From positions 1 to 13,504 of the forward strand of contig JBBRLA010000169.1 of the NCBI GenBank assembly GCA_038231615.1: a stretch of DNA of 13,504 nt, in the 5' to 3' direction. Source of the DNA: JBBRLA01 sp038231615. GTDB lineage: Bacteria; Myxococcota_A; Polyangia; Palsa-1104; JAEUJZ01. A program made the translations under genes and the position numbers. Shown here one piece after another: positions 6,285 to 13,504 of this stretch. The notes under the pieces were generated by a model. The model ran no database searches. It worked only from the letters and a program-made list of their open reading frames with translations, and was not told the origin of the DNA. Position 1 is the stretch's first letter. Every line of letters begins with the position of its first letter.

Positions 6285-6872
6285 ATGAACCCGCTCCGCG
6301 AGCGGCTGCTGATTGCCGGCCTTCAGCAGCGCGACGAGAAAGCCTTCGTGGAATGTGTACGGCAGTACCAGGACAAGATCTTCAACCTGGTCTACCGGAT
6401 GCTGGGGAACCGGGCGGAAGCCGAAGAGATCTCCCAGGAGGTCTTCGTCACCGTCTTCAAGTCCATCGAATCGTTCCGCGGCGACGCTAAGTTCTCGACC
6501 TGGCTGTATCGCATCGCCGCCAACCATTGCAAGAACCGCATCAAGTACCTGCGGCGCCGGGCGCAGCGCTCCACCGAGGAGCTGGAAGCCACCTCCGAGC
6601 GGGAGATCCTGGACGCGCAGCCCCACGCCATGACCCCCCACATCGCCGGGCCGGATCAAGTACTGGAGGGCATGCAGCTTGAGCGGATCGTCCAGCAAGG
6701 GATTGCGCTTCTGGATGAGGAGCACCGCATGCTGGTAGTACTGCGCGACGTCGAGGAACTATCGTATGAGGAGATCGGCCAGATCACCGGGCTGGCCGAG
6801 GGCACGGTGAAGTCACGGCTCCATCGCGCGCGGATGGCGCTGAAGGAGCATATCGCGAGGCACATGAAATGA
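6285..6872 (+). CDS. ECF-family RNA polymerase sigma factor
   Basis: The 195-residue protein has sigma region 2 at ~21-92 (YQDKIFNLVYRMLGNRAEAEEISQEVF, then FRGDAKFSTWLYRIAANHCKNRIKYLRRR) and region 4 at ~135-190 (LVVLRDVEELSYEEIGQITGLAEGTVKSRLHRARMAL, the helix-turn-helix that reads the -35). Region 3 is absent, as in all ECF (group 4) sigma factors, and the overall look is RpoE/SigW-like. It would direct RNA polymerase to envelope- or stress-related promoters; its regulon cannot be read here. The ATG at 6285 is the first possible start because a TGA stands two codons upstream in frame. GGTGAT (6273-6278) six bases before it is a plausible binding site. It is followed by its likely anti-sigma factor. 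Confidence 0.95.
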   Translation: MNPLRERLLIAGLQQRDEKAFVECVRQYQDKIFNLVYRMLGNRAEAEEISQEVFVTVFKSIESFRGDAKFSTWLYRIAANHCKNRIKYLRRRAQRSTEELEATSEREILDAQPHAMTPHIAGPDQVLEGMQLERIVQQGIALLDEEHRMLVVLRDVEELSYEEIGQITGLAEGTVKSRLHRARMALKEHIARHMK

Positions 6873-6910
6873 TCGCCATCAGCGACGAGGCACCACGAAC
6901 ACAGCGATGA
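6869..6910 (+). other. 13-codon bridging ORF between sigma and anti-sigma genes
   Basis: The sigma stop TGA (6870-6872) overlaps an ATG (6869-6871) as ATGA. That ATG opens a 13-codon frame (MIAISDEAPRTQR) whose TGA (6908-6910) overlaps the anti-sigma ATG (6907-6909), again as ATGA. GAGG (6857-6860) stands 8 bases before the small ORF, while the anti-sigma start has no nearby binding site. Coupled re-initiation is a plausible reading, but the ORF is short and could be chance. Confidence 0.3.
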
Positions 6911-7299
6911 GCATGGATCACGACAAAGCCAAGGAACATTTCAGCGATTTCTGGGAACAAGCATCCGGTAGCGCACAGCGCAGCCAAGCGCCGTCCCTGG
7001 ATGCGACCACCAGGCAAGCCGTCGAGGAACATCTGAGCAGCTGCGCCAGTTGCCGGGCAGAGTACGAGCGGTTCGAGCAAGCCATGGCCCCCCTGGGGAA
7101 GCTGCACCGTATACCCGCCCCGGACATGATCGGCACAGTACCCGCCCTGATCCATCAAAGGTCCCAGGGACGCTTCTTCGGCCCCAAGAGCTGGGTCCGA
7201 AAAATCCCCTTCGAGCAACTCTCCCTAGCGATGCTGGCCCTAGTCGTACTGATCTACATACTAGTCAAACTTTCGCAACCAGCAGTACATCTACATTAA
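6907..7299 (+). CDS. Membrane-anchored zinc-finger anti-sigma factor (zf-HC2-like)
   Basis: The 130-residue protein has an N-terminal zinc-binding motif of the anti-sigma (ZAS/zf-HC2) type, EHLSSCASCRAEYERF, with His42, Cys46 and Cys49 in the H-x3-C-x2-C spacing. The fourth ligand is probably an earlier His (4 or 11). One transmembrane helix follows at about 105-121 (LSLAMLALVVLIYILVKL) with only a few residues beyond it, so almost the whole protein is cytoplasmic. The family holds its cognate ECF sigma at the membrane until a signal releases it. Partnership with the sigma gene is inferred from adjacency (34 bases) and coupling. No Shine-Dalgarno stands before the ATG; a second ATG two codons later is possible. 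The short extracytoplasmic tail is unusual for a sensor. Confidence 0.85.
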   Translation: MSMDHDKAKEHFSDFWEQASGSAQRSQAPSLDATTRQAVEEHLSSCASCRAEYERFEQAMAPLGKLHRIPAPDMIGTVPALIHQRSQGRFFGPKSWVRKIPFEQLSLAMLALVVLIYILVKLSQPAVHLH

Positions 7300-7305
7300 A
7301 CCAAG

Positions 7306-7337
7306 CCAACCCGAAGAAAAGCCAACCCGACGAAAAG
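7306..7337. repeat. Two tandem 16-bp units after the anti-sigma gene
   Basis: CCAACCCGAAGAAAAG (7306-7321) is followed at once by CCAACCCGACGAAAAG (7322-7337), with one mismatch. They lie just after the anti-sigma stop and abut the large palindrome. Their role is unknown; they may be part of the same element. Confidence 0.7.
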
Positions 7338-7343
7338 TCATCA

Positions 7344-7461
7344 AGAAGCACATGGCCGGAGCAGATTTTGGCGCACCCCCACAGCGACTGAGGGAGCGTA
7401 CTACTGTACGTGACCGAGGGAGCGAGGAGGTACGCCAAAATCTGCCCGGCCATGTGCTTCT
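7344..7461. repeat. Long imperfect palindrome (30-base arms, structured loop)
   Basis: The left arm 7344-7373 and right arm 7433-7461 are reverse complements over ~29 bases except for one extra base in the left arm (CCGGAGCAG against CCGGGCAG). Outside them GACGAAA (7329-7335) and TTTCGTC (7463-7469) can pair too, after a small bulge. The 59-base centre has its own hairpin, CGTAC-TACT-GTACG (7397-7410), flanked by a near-perfect direct repeat GA(C)TGAGGGAGCG/GACCGAGGGAGCG (7386-7398, 7412-7424). No transposase or clear target duplication is visible. The element resembles a non-autonomous dispersed palindromic repeat (MITE or REP-like). It lies between convergent genes, so it may also act as a bidirectional terminator, though it lacks a T-tract. 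Confidence 0.8.
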
Positions 7462-7654
7462 GTTTCGTCCCAGAAGAAGAGGGTGATGGCTAGGCAATGA
7501 AACGCTTCATCACTGGACTGGGTCACGATCGTGTCGACAATCTTGAGGTGCCGGCGATCGGAGAGCCACGCGGTCAGCTTCTCGCCGAGCTGATCCCGCT
7601 CCTGGGCCATCGTGGCCGAGAAGACCTTGACCATGTTGAATTTATTCTTGTCGC

Positions 7655-7658
<4 letters not shown>
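7401..7658 (-). CDS. Small conserved-looking protein with a repeat-encoded C terminus
   Basis: The ATG at 7658 overlaps the stop of the HMGL-type gene (ATGA), so translation is almost certainly coupled. The 85-residue product starts MSDKNKFNMVKVFSATM and contains LGEKLTAWL and IVDTIVTQSSDEAFHCLAITLFFW (~40-63). It reads like a compact alpha/beta domain with no signal peptide or membrane helix. I recognise no named family, although the 'VTQSSD-x-FHCL-x-I-x-LF' stretch has the look of a conserved motif. The natural domain seems to end near residue 64. Residues 66-85 (ending ADFGVPPRSLGHVQ) and the stop codon are read from the palindrome at 7344-7461, so the tail is probably an insertion by-product. 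A longer start at 7730 would lie inside the HMGL gene and is not supported. Confidence 0.75.
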
Positions 7659-8914
<1,256 letters not shown>

Positions 8915-8938
8915 CCTGGACAATGCTACATTTTTTTC

Positions 8939-9640
8939 GTGCAAACGCCATTCCCATCGGCCCCGACCGCGCCCCCCCTTTCGGGGCTGATCCTGGACTT
9001 CGACGGCACCGTGACCCGGGACGACATCGGCGACCTGATCTGCGGGCGCTTCGCCCCGCCACGCTGGCGAGAGATCGCCGATCGCTGGGCCCGGGGTGAC
9101 CTTTCCCTCTCTGAGGCCCAGCGACAGATGTGGGCCCTGTGCCGCTGCACCCTGGCCGACGCCGTCGCCTACGCCCACGAGGTCGGGGTGCTGCGACCGG
9201 GGCTGGACCGCCTGCTCACCGCCGCCGCCGCCGCCGGGGTGCCGGTGACGCTGGCGTCCGGCGGGTTCGATTTCTACATCGAGCCCTTGCTGGGCCAGGC
9301 CCGATTGAACAGCCTGTCCAGCCGCTTCTACAACCGCGCTCGCTTTCACGGCGAGATCGTCAAGATCGAATTCCCTCATGGCGACCTGTCGTGCGCCCGC
9401 TGCGCCATCTGCAAGGGGCGGGTCTGCCAGAACGTCCGCGTCGCCGTCGCCGGGCCCATCGCCTTCGTGGGCGATGGCTTCTCCGACCGTTGCATTTTAG
9501 ACCACGTGGGCCAGAAAGTCGACGCGATCTTCGCCGTTCGGGGGTCCGACCTGGACCGCCTGCTCTTGGCGGAGGGCGCCCCCGCCCAGCGCTTCGATGA
9601 CCTTCACGAGGTCGCCGCCGCGCTCTTTGGGGTAGGCTAG
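8939..9640 (+). CDS. HAD-IB family phosphatase, MtnX-like
   Basis: The 233-residue protein has the HAD motifs: LILDFDGTVT (17-26; nucleophile Asp20, Asp22), LASGG (105-109; Ser107), Lys159 as likely motif III, and FVGDGFSDRC (176-185; Asp179, Asp183). Overall it fits the phosphoserine-phosphatase-like subclass IB near MtnX (2-hydroxy-3-keto-5-methylthiopentenyl-1-phosphate phosphatase), but no methionine-salvage gene is nearby and the substrate is open. A Cys cluster CARCAICKGRVC (152-163) frames the motif III Lys. GTG 8939 is the only sensible start: upstream in frame are FF and ATT codons, and the long open frame to 7844 is antisense to the HMGL gene. There is no Shine-Dalgarno, and the 24-base gap to the divergent HMGL start holds a T7 tract. 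Its stop overlaps that of the convergent M16 gene at CTAG. Confidence 0.87.
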   Translation: MQTPFPSAPTAPPLSGLILDFDGTVTRDDIGDLICGRFAPPRWREIADRWARGDLSLSEAQRQMWALCRCTLADAVAYAHEVGVLRPGLDRLLTAAAAAGVPVTLASGGFDFYIEPLLGQARLNSLSSRFYNRARFHGEIVKIEFPHGDLSCARCAICKGRVCQNVRVAVAGPIAFVGDGFSDRCILDHVGQKVDAIFAVRGSDLDRLLLAEGAPAQRFDDLHEVAAALFGVG

Positions 9641-11337
9641 GGCGTCAGCACCTTGCCGGGCTTCTTCTGTACCGGGGGCGTGCCCGGCCCGGCCTTCAAG
9701 TCCCGCGCCGGGCCCTTCGTCGCCTCTGCTCCCTTGGCCACCTCGGAGGCCCGGTACTGCACCGTTCCCAGGTTCAGCTCACTTAGCGAGTCGATGTTCC
9801 GCCGCTCGCCCACCACCACCAGCGACATCCGCGCCGGATCCAGGTAGGTCTGTGCCACCCGCCGCACGTCCGCCACCGTCACCGACTCCACCCGGTCGGC
9901 GTAGGTCGACAGGTAGTTGTCCGGCAGCTTGAAGATCTCAATCGCCGACAGCTCCGACGCCACCTGCAGCACCGTCTCGAAGCGCCGCGCCAGCGAGCGC
10001 TGCAGCAGGTCCTTGGACTGCCGCAACTCCGACGCGGTCACGTCGCTCGATCGGATGGCGCCCAGCTCCTTCATCACTTCTTCCACCGAGGCCCGGGTGT
10101 TTTCCCCCTTCACCGACGCCCGCACCGCGAAGGGCCCGGCGTCCCGCCCGAAGGCGAAGTCCGAGGACGCCCCGTAGGCGTAGCCGTGCTTCTCCCGCAG
10201 GTTCATGTTGATCCGAGAGTTGAACTGCCCACCCAGGATGGAATTCATCACCAGCAGCGGGAAGTAGTCCGGGTGCTTCCGTGGCACCCCCGCCTCGCCG
10301 ATCATCAGCACCGCCTGGCTCTTGCCCGGCGTGTCGACTGCTATCAGACGCCGCTGCTTGGGTGGCGCCTCGCCCATCGGAGCCAGCTCCTTGCGCTTTG
10401 CCGGCGCCGTCCAGCCCGAGAGCTGCGCCTCCAGCTTGCCCCGCAGCGAACCCATGTCCACATCGCCCACCACGATGATCGTGGCGTCGTCCGGGCGCAG
10501 GCGCTCGCGGTGCCACCAGCGCAGGTCCAGGTTGTCGATGAGCTTCACCGCCTCGAGCGTCCCTTGCGCCGGGGCGCGGCGCCGGTGGCCGCCGCCGTAG
10601 ATCGTCTCCTCGTAAACGTCGCTGGCCATGTTGCTGGCCACGTCGTGGCGCTGCGTGAGGGTGGTCAGCGTGTCGCCCTTCACCCGCTCCAGCTCCTTGG
10701 CCGAGAGGGCGGGACGGCGCACCACGTCGGCCACTAGCTTCAGCGTCTCGTCGAAGTTGCGCGAGAGGGTCATGGCGCTGACGTAGGTGCCGTTCCAGTC
10801 CGCCCGGGTCGAGAGCCGCGAGCCCAGGCGGGCCAGGGCGTCGGCCAGTTCAAGCGCGCCGTAGGAGCCGGCGCCTTCGTCGAGCATGTCGGCGGCCAGG
10901 CAGGCCATGCCGGGGCGATCGCCGGGGTCCTCCAGCGCGCCCACCGGCCACACCACCGAGATTGCCGCCACCGGCAGGGTGTGGCGTTCGACCACCAGCA
11001 CTTGGGTGCCATTGGAAAGCACCAGACGCTGGGGCAGGGGCAGGTTCAGCCGGGGATTTGGCCCGGGGCCGGGCACCTTGCCGCGGTCGGTGTCGCCGGG
11101 CAACACCGTCACCGGAGTGCCGGCGCTCTGTGTCGTCGTCGTCGCCGACATGCCTGCGGCGGCGGCGGACCCCGGGGGCTGGGGCGTGATCGAGGTGAGC
11201 TGCGGCTGCTGTTCAGCGCAGCCCGCGACCAGCGATCCGCCCACAAGACAGACCAAAAGACTCGCCAAGCGCCGCGGCCCATCGTTCGCCGCCCGGAACG
11301 TGTTCACCATGGGGCGGAGGGCCCTGACAAAATGCAT
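9637..11337 (-). CDS. M16 peptidase-like lipoprotein, catalytically inactive partner
   Basis: The 566-residue protein begins with a lipoprotein signal: basic stretch PRRL, hydrophobic core, and lipobox LVAGC with Cys40 as lipidation site. A Pro/Gly/Thr-rich linker (~41-100) leads to two M16 domains. The zinc motif HxxEH is replaced: the aligned segment reads GMACLAADMLDEGAG (143-157), so both His and the Glu are lost. The second domain keeps the R...Y pair typical of the family's non-catalytic half (INMNLREKHGYAYGAS, ~375-390). It therefore probably builds the closed chamber with the zinc subunit encoded just upstream. Its ATG overlaps that gene's stop (TGATG). The C-terminal ~50 residues are Lys/Pro/Gly-rich and likely disordered. 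It would be anchored to the inner or outer membrane, facing the periplasm. Confidence 0.92.
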   Translation of the reverse strand: MHFVRALRPMVNTFRAANDGPRRLASLLVCLVGGSLVAGCAEQQPQLTSITPQPPGSAAAAGMSATTTTQSAGTPVTVLPGDTDRGKVPGPGPNPRLNLPLPQRLVLSNGTQVLVVERHTLPVAAISVVWPVGALEDPGDRPGMACLAADMLDEGAGSYGALELADALARLGSRLSTRADWNGTYVSAMTLSRNFDETLKLVADVVRRPALSAKELERVKGDTLTTLTQRHDVASNMASDVYEETIYGGGHRRRAPAQGTLEAVKLIDNLDLRWWHRERLRPDDATIIVVGDVDMGSLRGKLEAQLSGWTAPAKRKELAPMGEAPPKQRRLIAVDTPGKSQAVLMIGEAGVPRKHPDYFPLLVMNSILGGQFNSRINMNLREKHGYAYGASSDFAFGRDAGPFAVRASVKGENTRASVEEVMKELGAIRSSDVTASELRQSKDLLQRSLARRFETVLQVASELSAIEIFKLPDNYLSTYADRVESVTVADVRRVAQTYLDPARMSLVVVGERRNIDSLSELNLGTVQYRASEVAKGAEATKGPARDLKAGPGTPPVQKKPGKVLTP

Positions 11338-12818
11338 CACTGTCCTTCCTCGCTCAGGCGGGTCATGCCCCCCGAGCCTGCCGCGCCTTGCGGCTTCTCG
11401 CCGGGCGCGATCATCAGCGCCACCCGGCCCGGCCCAAGCCAGGTCTGCGCCGCCTGGCGCACGCCCTCCGCGGTGGTGGCGCGGTAGCGCTGGATGTCCT
11501 TGCTCAAATAGTCGGGGTCGCCGGCAAAGGCCAGGTAGGTTTGCAGCACCTCGGTGCGCCCGGCGAAGCCGCCGACCTGTTGCAGGTCGTAGACGAACTG
11601 CGCCTCGTGCTGGTTTTTTACTTTCTCCATCTCCTTGAGGGTGGGGGGGTCCTTGCGCAGGCGCTGGAGTTCGTCGTCGATGACTCGGCGGATCTCGTCG
11701 AGGGTGTGGCCCTCCTTGGCGGAGGCTACGATGGTGAACACCGAGGCCAGGTACTGGGAGTCCTGGCTGACGGTGACGTCCTGCGCCAGGCGCTCCTTGT
11801 AGACCAATCGCTTGTACAGACGTCCGGTCTTGCCGCCCAGGACCCCGGCGAGCATGTCGAGATCGGCGTCGCCGGGGCGAAAGATGGCCGGGGTGGGCCA
11901 GGCCAGGTACAGGCGCGGCAGGGTCACCCGGTCGGTGGTGCTGATGACCTTCTCGGCGGCAAACTGGGGGGTCGCGGCGCTCTTGACGAGGTCCGGGGCG
12001 GGGCGCAGGGGCAGGGGGCCGAACCACTTGTCGGTCAGGCGCCGGGCCTCCTTGGAGGTGATGTCGCCGGCGATGACCAGGGAGGCGTTGATGGGGACGT
12101 AGTAGCGGTTGAAGAACGCCTTGACGTCGTCGACGGTGGCGGCGGCCAGATCGGCGTGGTCGCCGATGGTCAGATGGTGGTAGGGGTGGCCTTCGGGGAA
12201 GAGGGCCTCGGCCAGGAACTTGGGGGCCAGGCCGTAGGGGGGCATCTCGTAGCTCTGGCGGCGCTCGTTACGGACCACGTCGCGCTGGTTGTCAAGCTTC
12301 TCCTGGGTGAGGGTGTCCAGGAGAAAACCCATGCGGTCGGATTCGAGGAAGAGGACGCGTTCGAGGAAGTTGGACGGGACGACCTCGAAGTAGTTGGTGC
12401 GGTCCTCGTTGGTGGTGCCGTTGAGCATGCCGCCGGCCTCGGAGATGTACTTGAAGTGCATGTCGTCGCCGACGTGGGCGCTGCCCTGGAACATCATGTG
12501 CTCGAACAGATGGGCGAAGCCGGTCTTGCCATGGACCTCGTCCTTGCTGCCGACGTGGTACCAGATGCTGACGCCGACCAGGGGAACGGTGTGGTCCTCG
12601 TGGACCAGGAGTTCCAGGCCGTTGGGCAGCTTCATGCGGGTGAAGGGCAGGCTGGGGTCCATGGGGTTGGCGCCAAGGGTTGCCGGGGGCCTGGGGGCGG
12701 ATTTGGTGGGGGATTGCGCCCATCCTTGAGGACACAGGGGGGGGGCACCCCAGAGAATGGAGAGGATGAGGAGCGGCGCCGTGAGCAGGGCGGGCGTTCG
12801 TGACCTTTGGGGGACCAT
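11337..12818 (-). CDS. Secreted M16-family zinc metalloprotease, catalytic subunit
   Basis: The 493-residue protein carries the inverted zinc motif HLFEH (His103, Glu106, His107) within KTGFAHLFEHMMFQG, and the distal zinc ligand Glu185 in VVRNERRQSYE, at the usual spacing. It is a bacterial two-subunit M16 peptidase (processing-peptidase/insulinase fold) that degrades unfolded peptides. A signal peptide covers ~1-35 (hydrophobic LLTAPLLILSILWG, probable cleavage after GWAQ), so it acts in the periplasm. The second half has the non-catalytic M16 domain (LAGVLGGKTGRLYKRLVYKERLAQDVTVS). The ATG has a clear GGAGG 5 bases upstream. It is the first gene of a two-gene operon with the inactive lipoprotein partner, its last codons ending in the TGATG junction. 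Its physiological substrate is unknown. Confidence 0.95.
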   Translation of the reverse strand: MVPQRSRTPALLTAPLLILSILWGAPPLCPQGWAQSPTKSAPRPPATLGANPMDPSLPFTRMKLPNGLELLVHEDHTVPLVGVSIWYHVGSKDEVHGKTGFAHLFEHMMFQGSAHVGDDMHFKYISEAGGMLNGTTNEDRTNYFEVVPSNFLERVLFLESDRMGFLLDTLTQEKLDNQRDVVRNERRQSYEMPPYGLAPKFLAEALFPEGHPYHHLTIGDHADLAAATVDDVKAFFNRYYVPINASLVIAGDITSKEARRLTDKWFGPLPLRPAPDLVKSAATPQFAAEKVISTTDRVTLPRLYLAWPTPAIFRPGDADLDMLAGVLGGKTGRLYKRLVYKERLAQDVTVSQDSQYLASVFTIVASAKEGHTLDEIRRVIDDELQRLRKDPPTLKEMEKVKNQHEAQFVYDLQQVGGFAGRTEVLQTYLAFAGDPDYLSKDIQRYRATTAEGVRQAAQTWLGPGRVALMIAPGEKPQGAAGSGGMTRLSEEGQ

Positions 12819-13017
12819 TTCGACCTCCGAAGGGCGGACAATAACACGGATTTTACGGGGTTCGATAGGGGGGAGCCACAGCGTGGGATGGCGATGTGCC
12901 TTCCGTTGCCGGCAATTTCTTTCGAAGAATTCGCTTGACTTCCAGATCGGCGCATATTAAGTGTCACGACATTGGACCCAATGACCAACACCGCCGCTGA
13001 TTGGAAGATGCCGACTG
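12819..13017. promoter_or_regulatory. Divergent intergenic region upstream of the M16 operon
   Basis: This AT-richer stretch separates the M16 operon (minus) from the 28-codon ORF (plus). Elements seen: GGAGG for the M16 gene (12830-12825); a minus-strand TAAAAT -10-like box near 12857 without a good -35; on the plus strand TTGACT (12935-12940) with TATTAA at 12955-12960, a 14-base spacer that is shorter than usual; TTCTT-TCG-AAGAA (12917-12929); and the 14-bp palindrome CATTGG-AC-CCAATG (12970-12983). Promoters in both directions are expected here, but none can be fixed by eye. No gene is seen in it. Confidence 0.35.
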
Positions 13018-13061
13018 ACCGGGACCTGCCGGGGTGTAAACCCCATAAGGAGAAACCCGGT
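13018..13061 (+). promoter_or_regulatory. Structured leader around a strong ribosome binding site
   Basis: ACCGGG (13018-13023) can pair with CCCGGT (13056-13061), enclosing a small hairpin GGGG-TGTAAA-CCCC (13031-13044) and the ribosome binding site AAGGAG (13047-13052). The outer stem reaches the GTG start at 13060. Such an arrangement could control access to the start. No known riboswitch consensus was recognised. Confidence 0.35.
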
Positions 13062-13146
13062 GAGAGAGAGATCGAAATCAACAGTCGGCAAAATAGACCC
13101 CCTTCCAGCAAGCGGTGAGACCCCGCGTCAAAGGTGCGCCCGATGA
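13060..13146 (+). CDS. Candidate 28-residue leader or small protein
   Basis: GTG at 13060, seven bases after a near-ideal AAGGAG, opens a 28-codon frame (MRERSKSTVGKIDPLPASGE, then TPRQRCAR) that ends with TGA 13144-13146. The stop overlaps the ATG of the next gene as ATGA. Ribosome binding site quality and the overlap both argue for real translation, with coupling to the downstream gene. The peptide is basic, has no hydrophobic segment, and matches no family I know. It could equally be the 5' part of the next gene separated by a frameshift, since both lie in different frames with no stop between them other than this one. Confidence 0.42.
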   Translation: MRERSKSTVGKIDPLPASGETPRQRCAR

Positions 13147-13504
13147 GCGCACCAGGAATCAGCCAGGGCACAGCCAGCTCGGATGAAGAACTGGACGGGG
13201 TCCGGGCCCGGTTGGTGGCTTTCCAGGGCGCGCGGGAAGGATTCATCGCGGAGCGCGACCAGGCCACGCGGCAGCGTCAAGAGCTGGGTACGAAGGACTT
13301 CCACAGCCTGCAAGAGCCGGCGCGGGAGGTCCTGGCGCTCTTCGCCAGCGATGGGCTAAAGCAGACCGCATACCGGACGCCCGAAGGCGTCCTGGCGACC
13401 TATTTTCCCCTGGAAAAGCCGGCGTTGCTGCTGGCGCAATTGCAGGTCGCCCGCTACCTGCCCAGGAACCTGGAGTATCCCGGTCGCGCCGACCTGGGGA
13501 TGCT
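13143..13504 (+). CDS. Unrecognised protein, 5' part (runs off the window)
   Basis: From ATG 13143 the frame is open to the window edge (120 codons). A stop at 13116 in frame limits the start; GTG 13134 is the alternative. AAAGG (13130-13134) gives a moderate binding site and the ATGA overlap with the 28-codon ORF suggests coupling. The N terminus is polar and helical, with a probable short coiled coil (ELDGVRARLVAFQGAREGFIAERDQATRQR, ~16-45). It is followed by a mixed region (LALFASDGLKQTAYRTPEGVLATYFPLEKPALLLAQLQVARYLP). There is no signal peptide or membrane segment. Codon usage is like its neighbours. The family is not recognised from the visible part; antisense frames here are shadows. 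Confidence 0.68.
   Translation, partial: MSAPGISQGTASSDEELDGVRARLVAFQGAREGFIAERDQATRQRQELGTKDFHSLQEPAREVLALFASDGLKQTAYRTPEGVLATYFPLEKPALLLAQLQVARYLPRNLEYPGRADLGM

Noticed and set aside
7265..7453. Short ORFs read across the palindrome on both strands
   Set aside because: They come from the symmetric repeat, have no binding site, and overlap the better supported coupled small gene.
7344..7461. CRISPR array or insertion sequence
   Set aside because: There is only one inverted-repeat pair, no spacer series, no cas gene, and no transposase frame.
8915..9379. N-terminal extension of the HMGL synthase frame
   Set aside because: The extra residues are antisense to the HAD motifs (DFDGT, LASGG) and Gly/Gln-rich; family homology begins just after ATG 8914.
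11338..12027. N-terminal extension of the inactive M16 subunit
   Set aside because: It overlaps the catalytic subunit on the same strand in another frame and would place the lipoprotein signal in the middle of the protein.
11388..12803. A 471-codon open frame on the plus strand
   Set aside because: It is exactly antisense to the catalytic M16 gene, which has HxxEH, a signal peptide and GGAGG. The frame shows no motif or binding site.
13018..13061. Known riboswitch
   Set aside because: I compared by eye with fluoride, c-di-GMP, guanidine and preQ1 consensus cores and saw no match, so it is listed only as a structured leader.

Overview
The window is GC-rich bacterial chromosome, densely coding on both strands. 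It comes from a Gram-negative (diderm) organism: it encodes an outer-membrane beta-barrel candidate, a lipobox lipoprotein, a periplasmic DD-peptidase and several secreted proteins. The mix of SUMF1-like secreted proteins, paired M16 peptidases, an ECF sigma/anti-sigma pair and frequent GTG/TTG starts would suit Myxococcota or a related deltaproteobacterial lineage. That placement is an inference from style; no phylogenetic marker was read.

Layout. Positions 1-149 hold the 3' end of a plus-strand gene, probably of the YyaL/DUF255 thioredoxin-domain family. A small hypothetical ORF (181-669) follows and runs into the 3' end of the minus-strand gene dacB. Minus-strand genes then fill 542-4270. 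Read in transcription order they are a SUMF1/FGE-like secreted protein (4270-3512), an FG-GAP-like secreted protein (3496-2864), an unrecognised 164-residue protein (2794-2300) and the PBP4-type D-Ala-D-Ala carboxypeptidase DacB (2194-542). Plus-strand genes run from 4332 to 7299: radC, an outer-membrane barrel candidate, an ECF sigma factor and its zinc-finger anti-sigma partner. A long imperfect palindrome (7344-7461) follows, and it supplies the last residues and stop codon of a small minus-strand gene (7658-7401). That small gene is joined by an ATGA overlap to a LeuA/homocitrate-synthase-like HMGL enzyme (8914-7655). A HAD-family phosphatase (8939-9640) diverges from the HMGL gene. It converges with a two-gene M16 peptidase operon (12818-9637) made of a catalytic subunit and an inactive lipoprotein partner. 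After a 241-base intergenic region, a 28-codon ORF with an excellent ribosome binding site overlaps (ATGA) an unrecognised gene that leaves the window at 13504.

Functional reading. DacB, the M16 pair, the SUMF1-like and FG-GAP-like proteins, the barrel and the sigma/anti-sigma pair all concern the cell envelope, but nothing shows that they form one pathway. Translational coupling recurs: ATGA or TGATG junctions occur at 6869, 6907, 7655, 11335 and 13143.

I see no CRISPR array, tRNA, rRNA, transposase or phage gene. The least explained elements are the 7344-7461 palindrome with its fused small gene, the inverted repeat across the dacB -10 box, the 13-codon ORF bridging sigma and anti-sigma genes, and the structured leader with a 28-codon ORF at 13018-13146.
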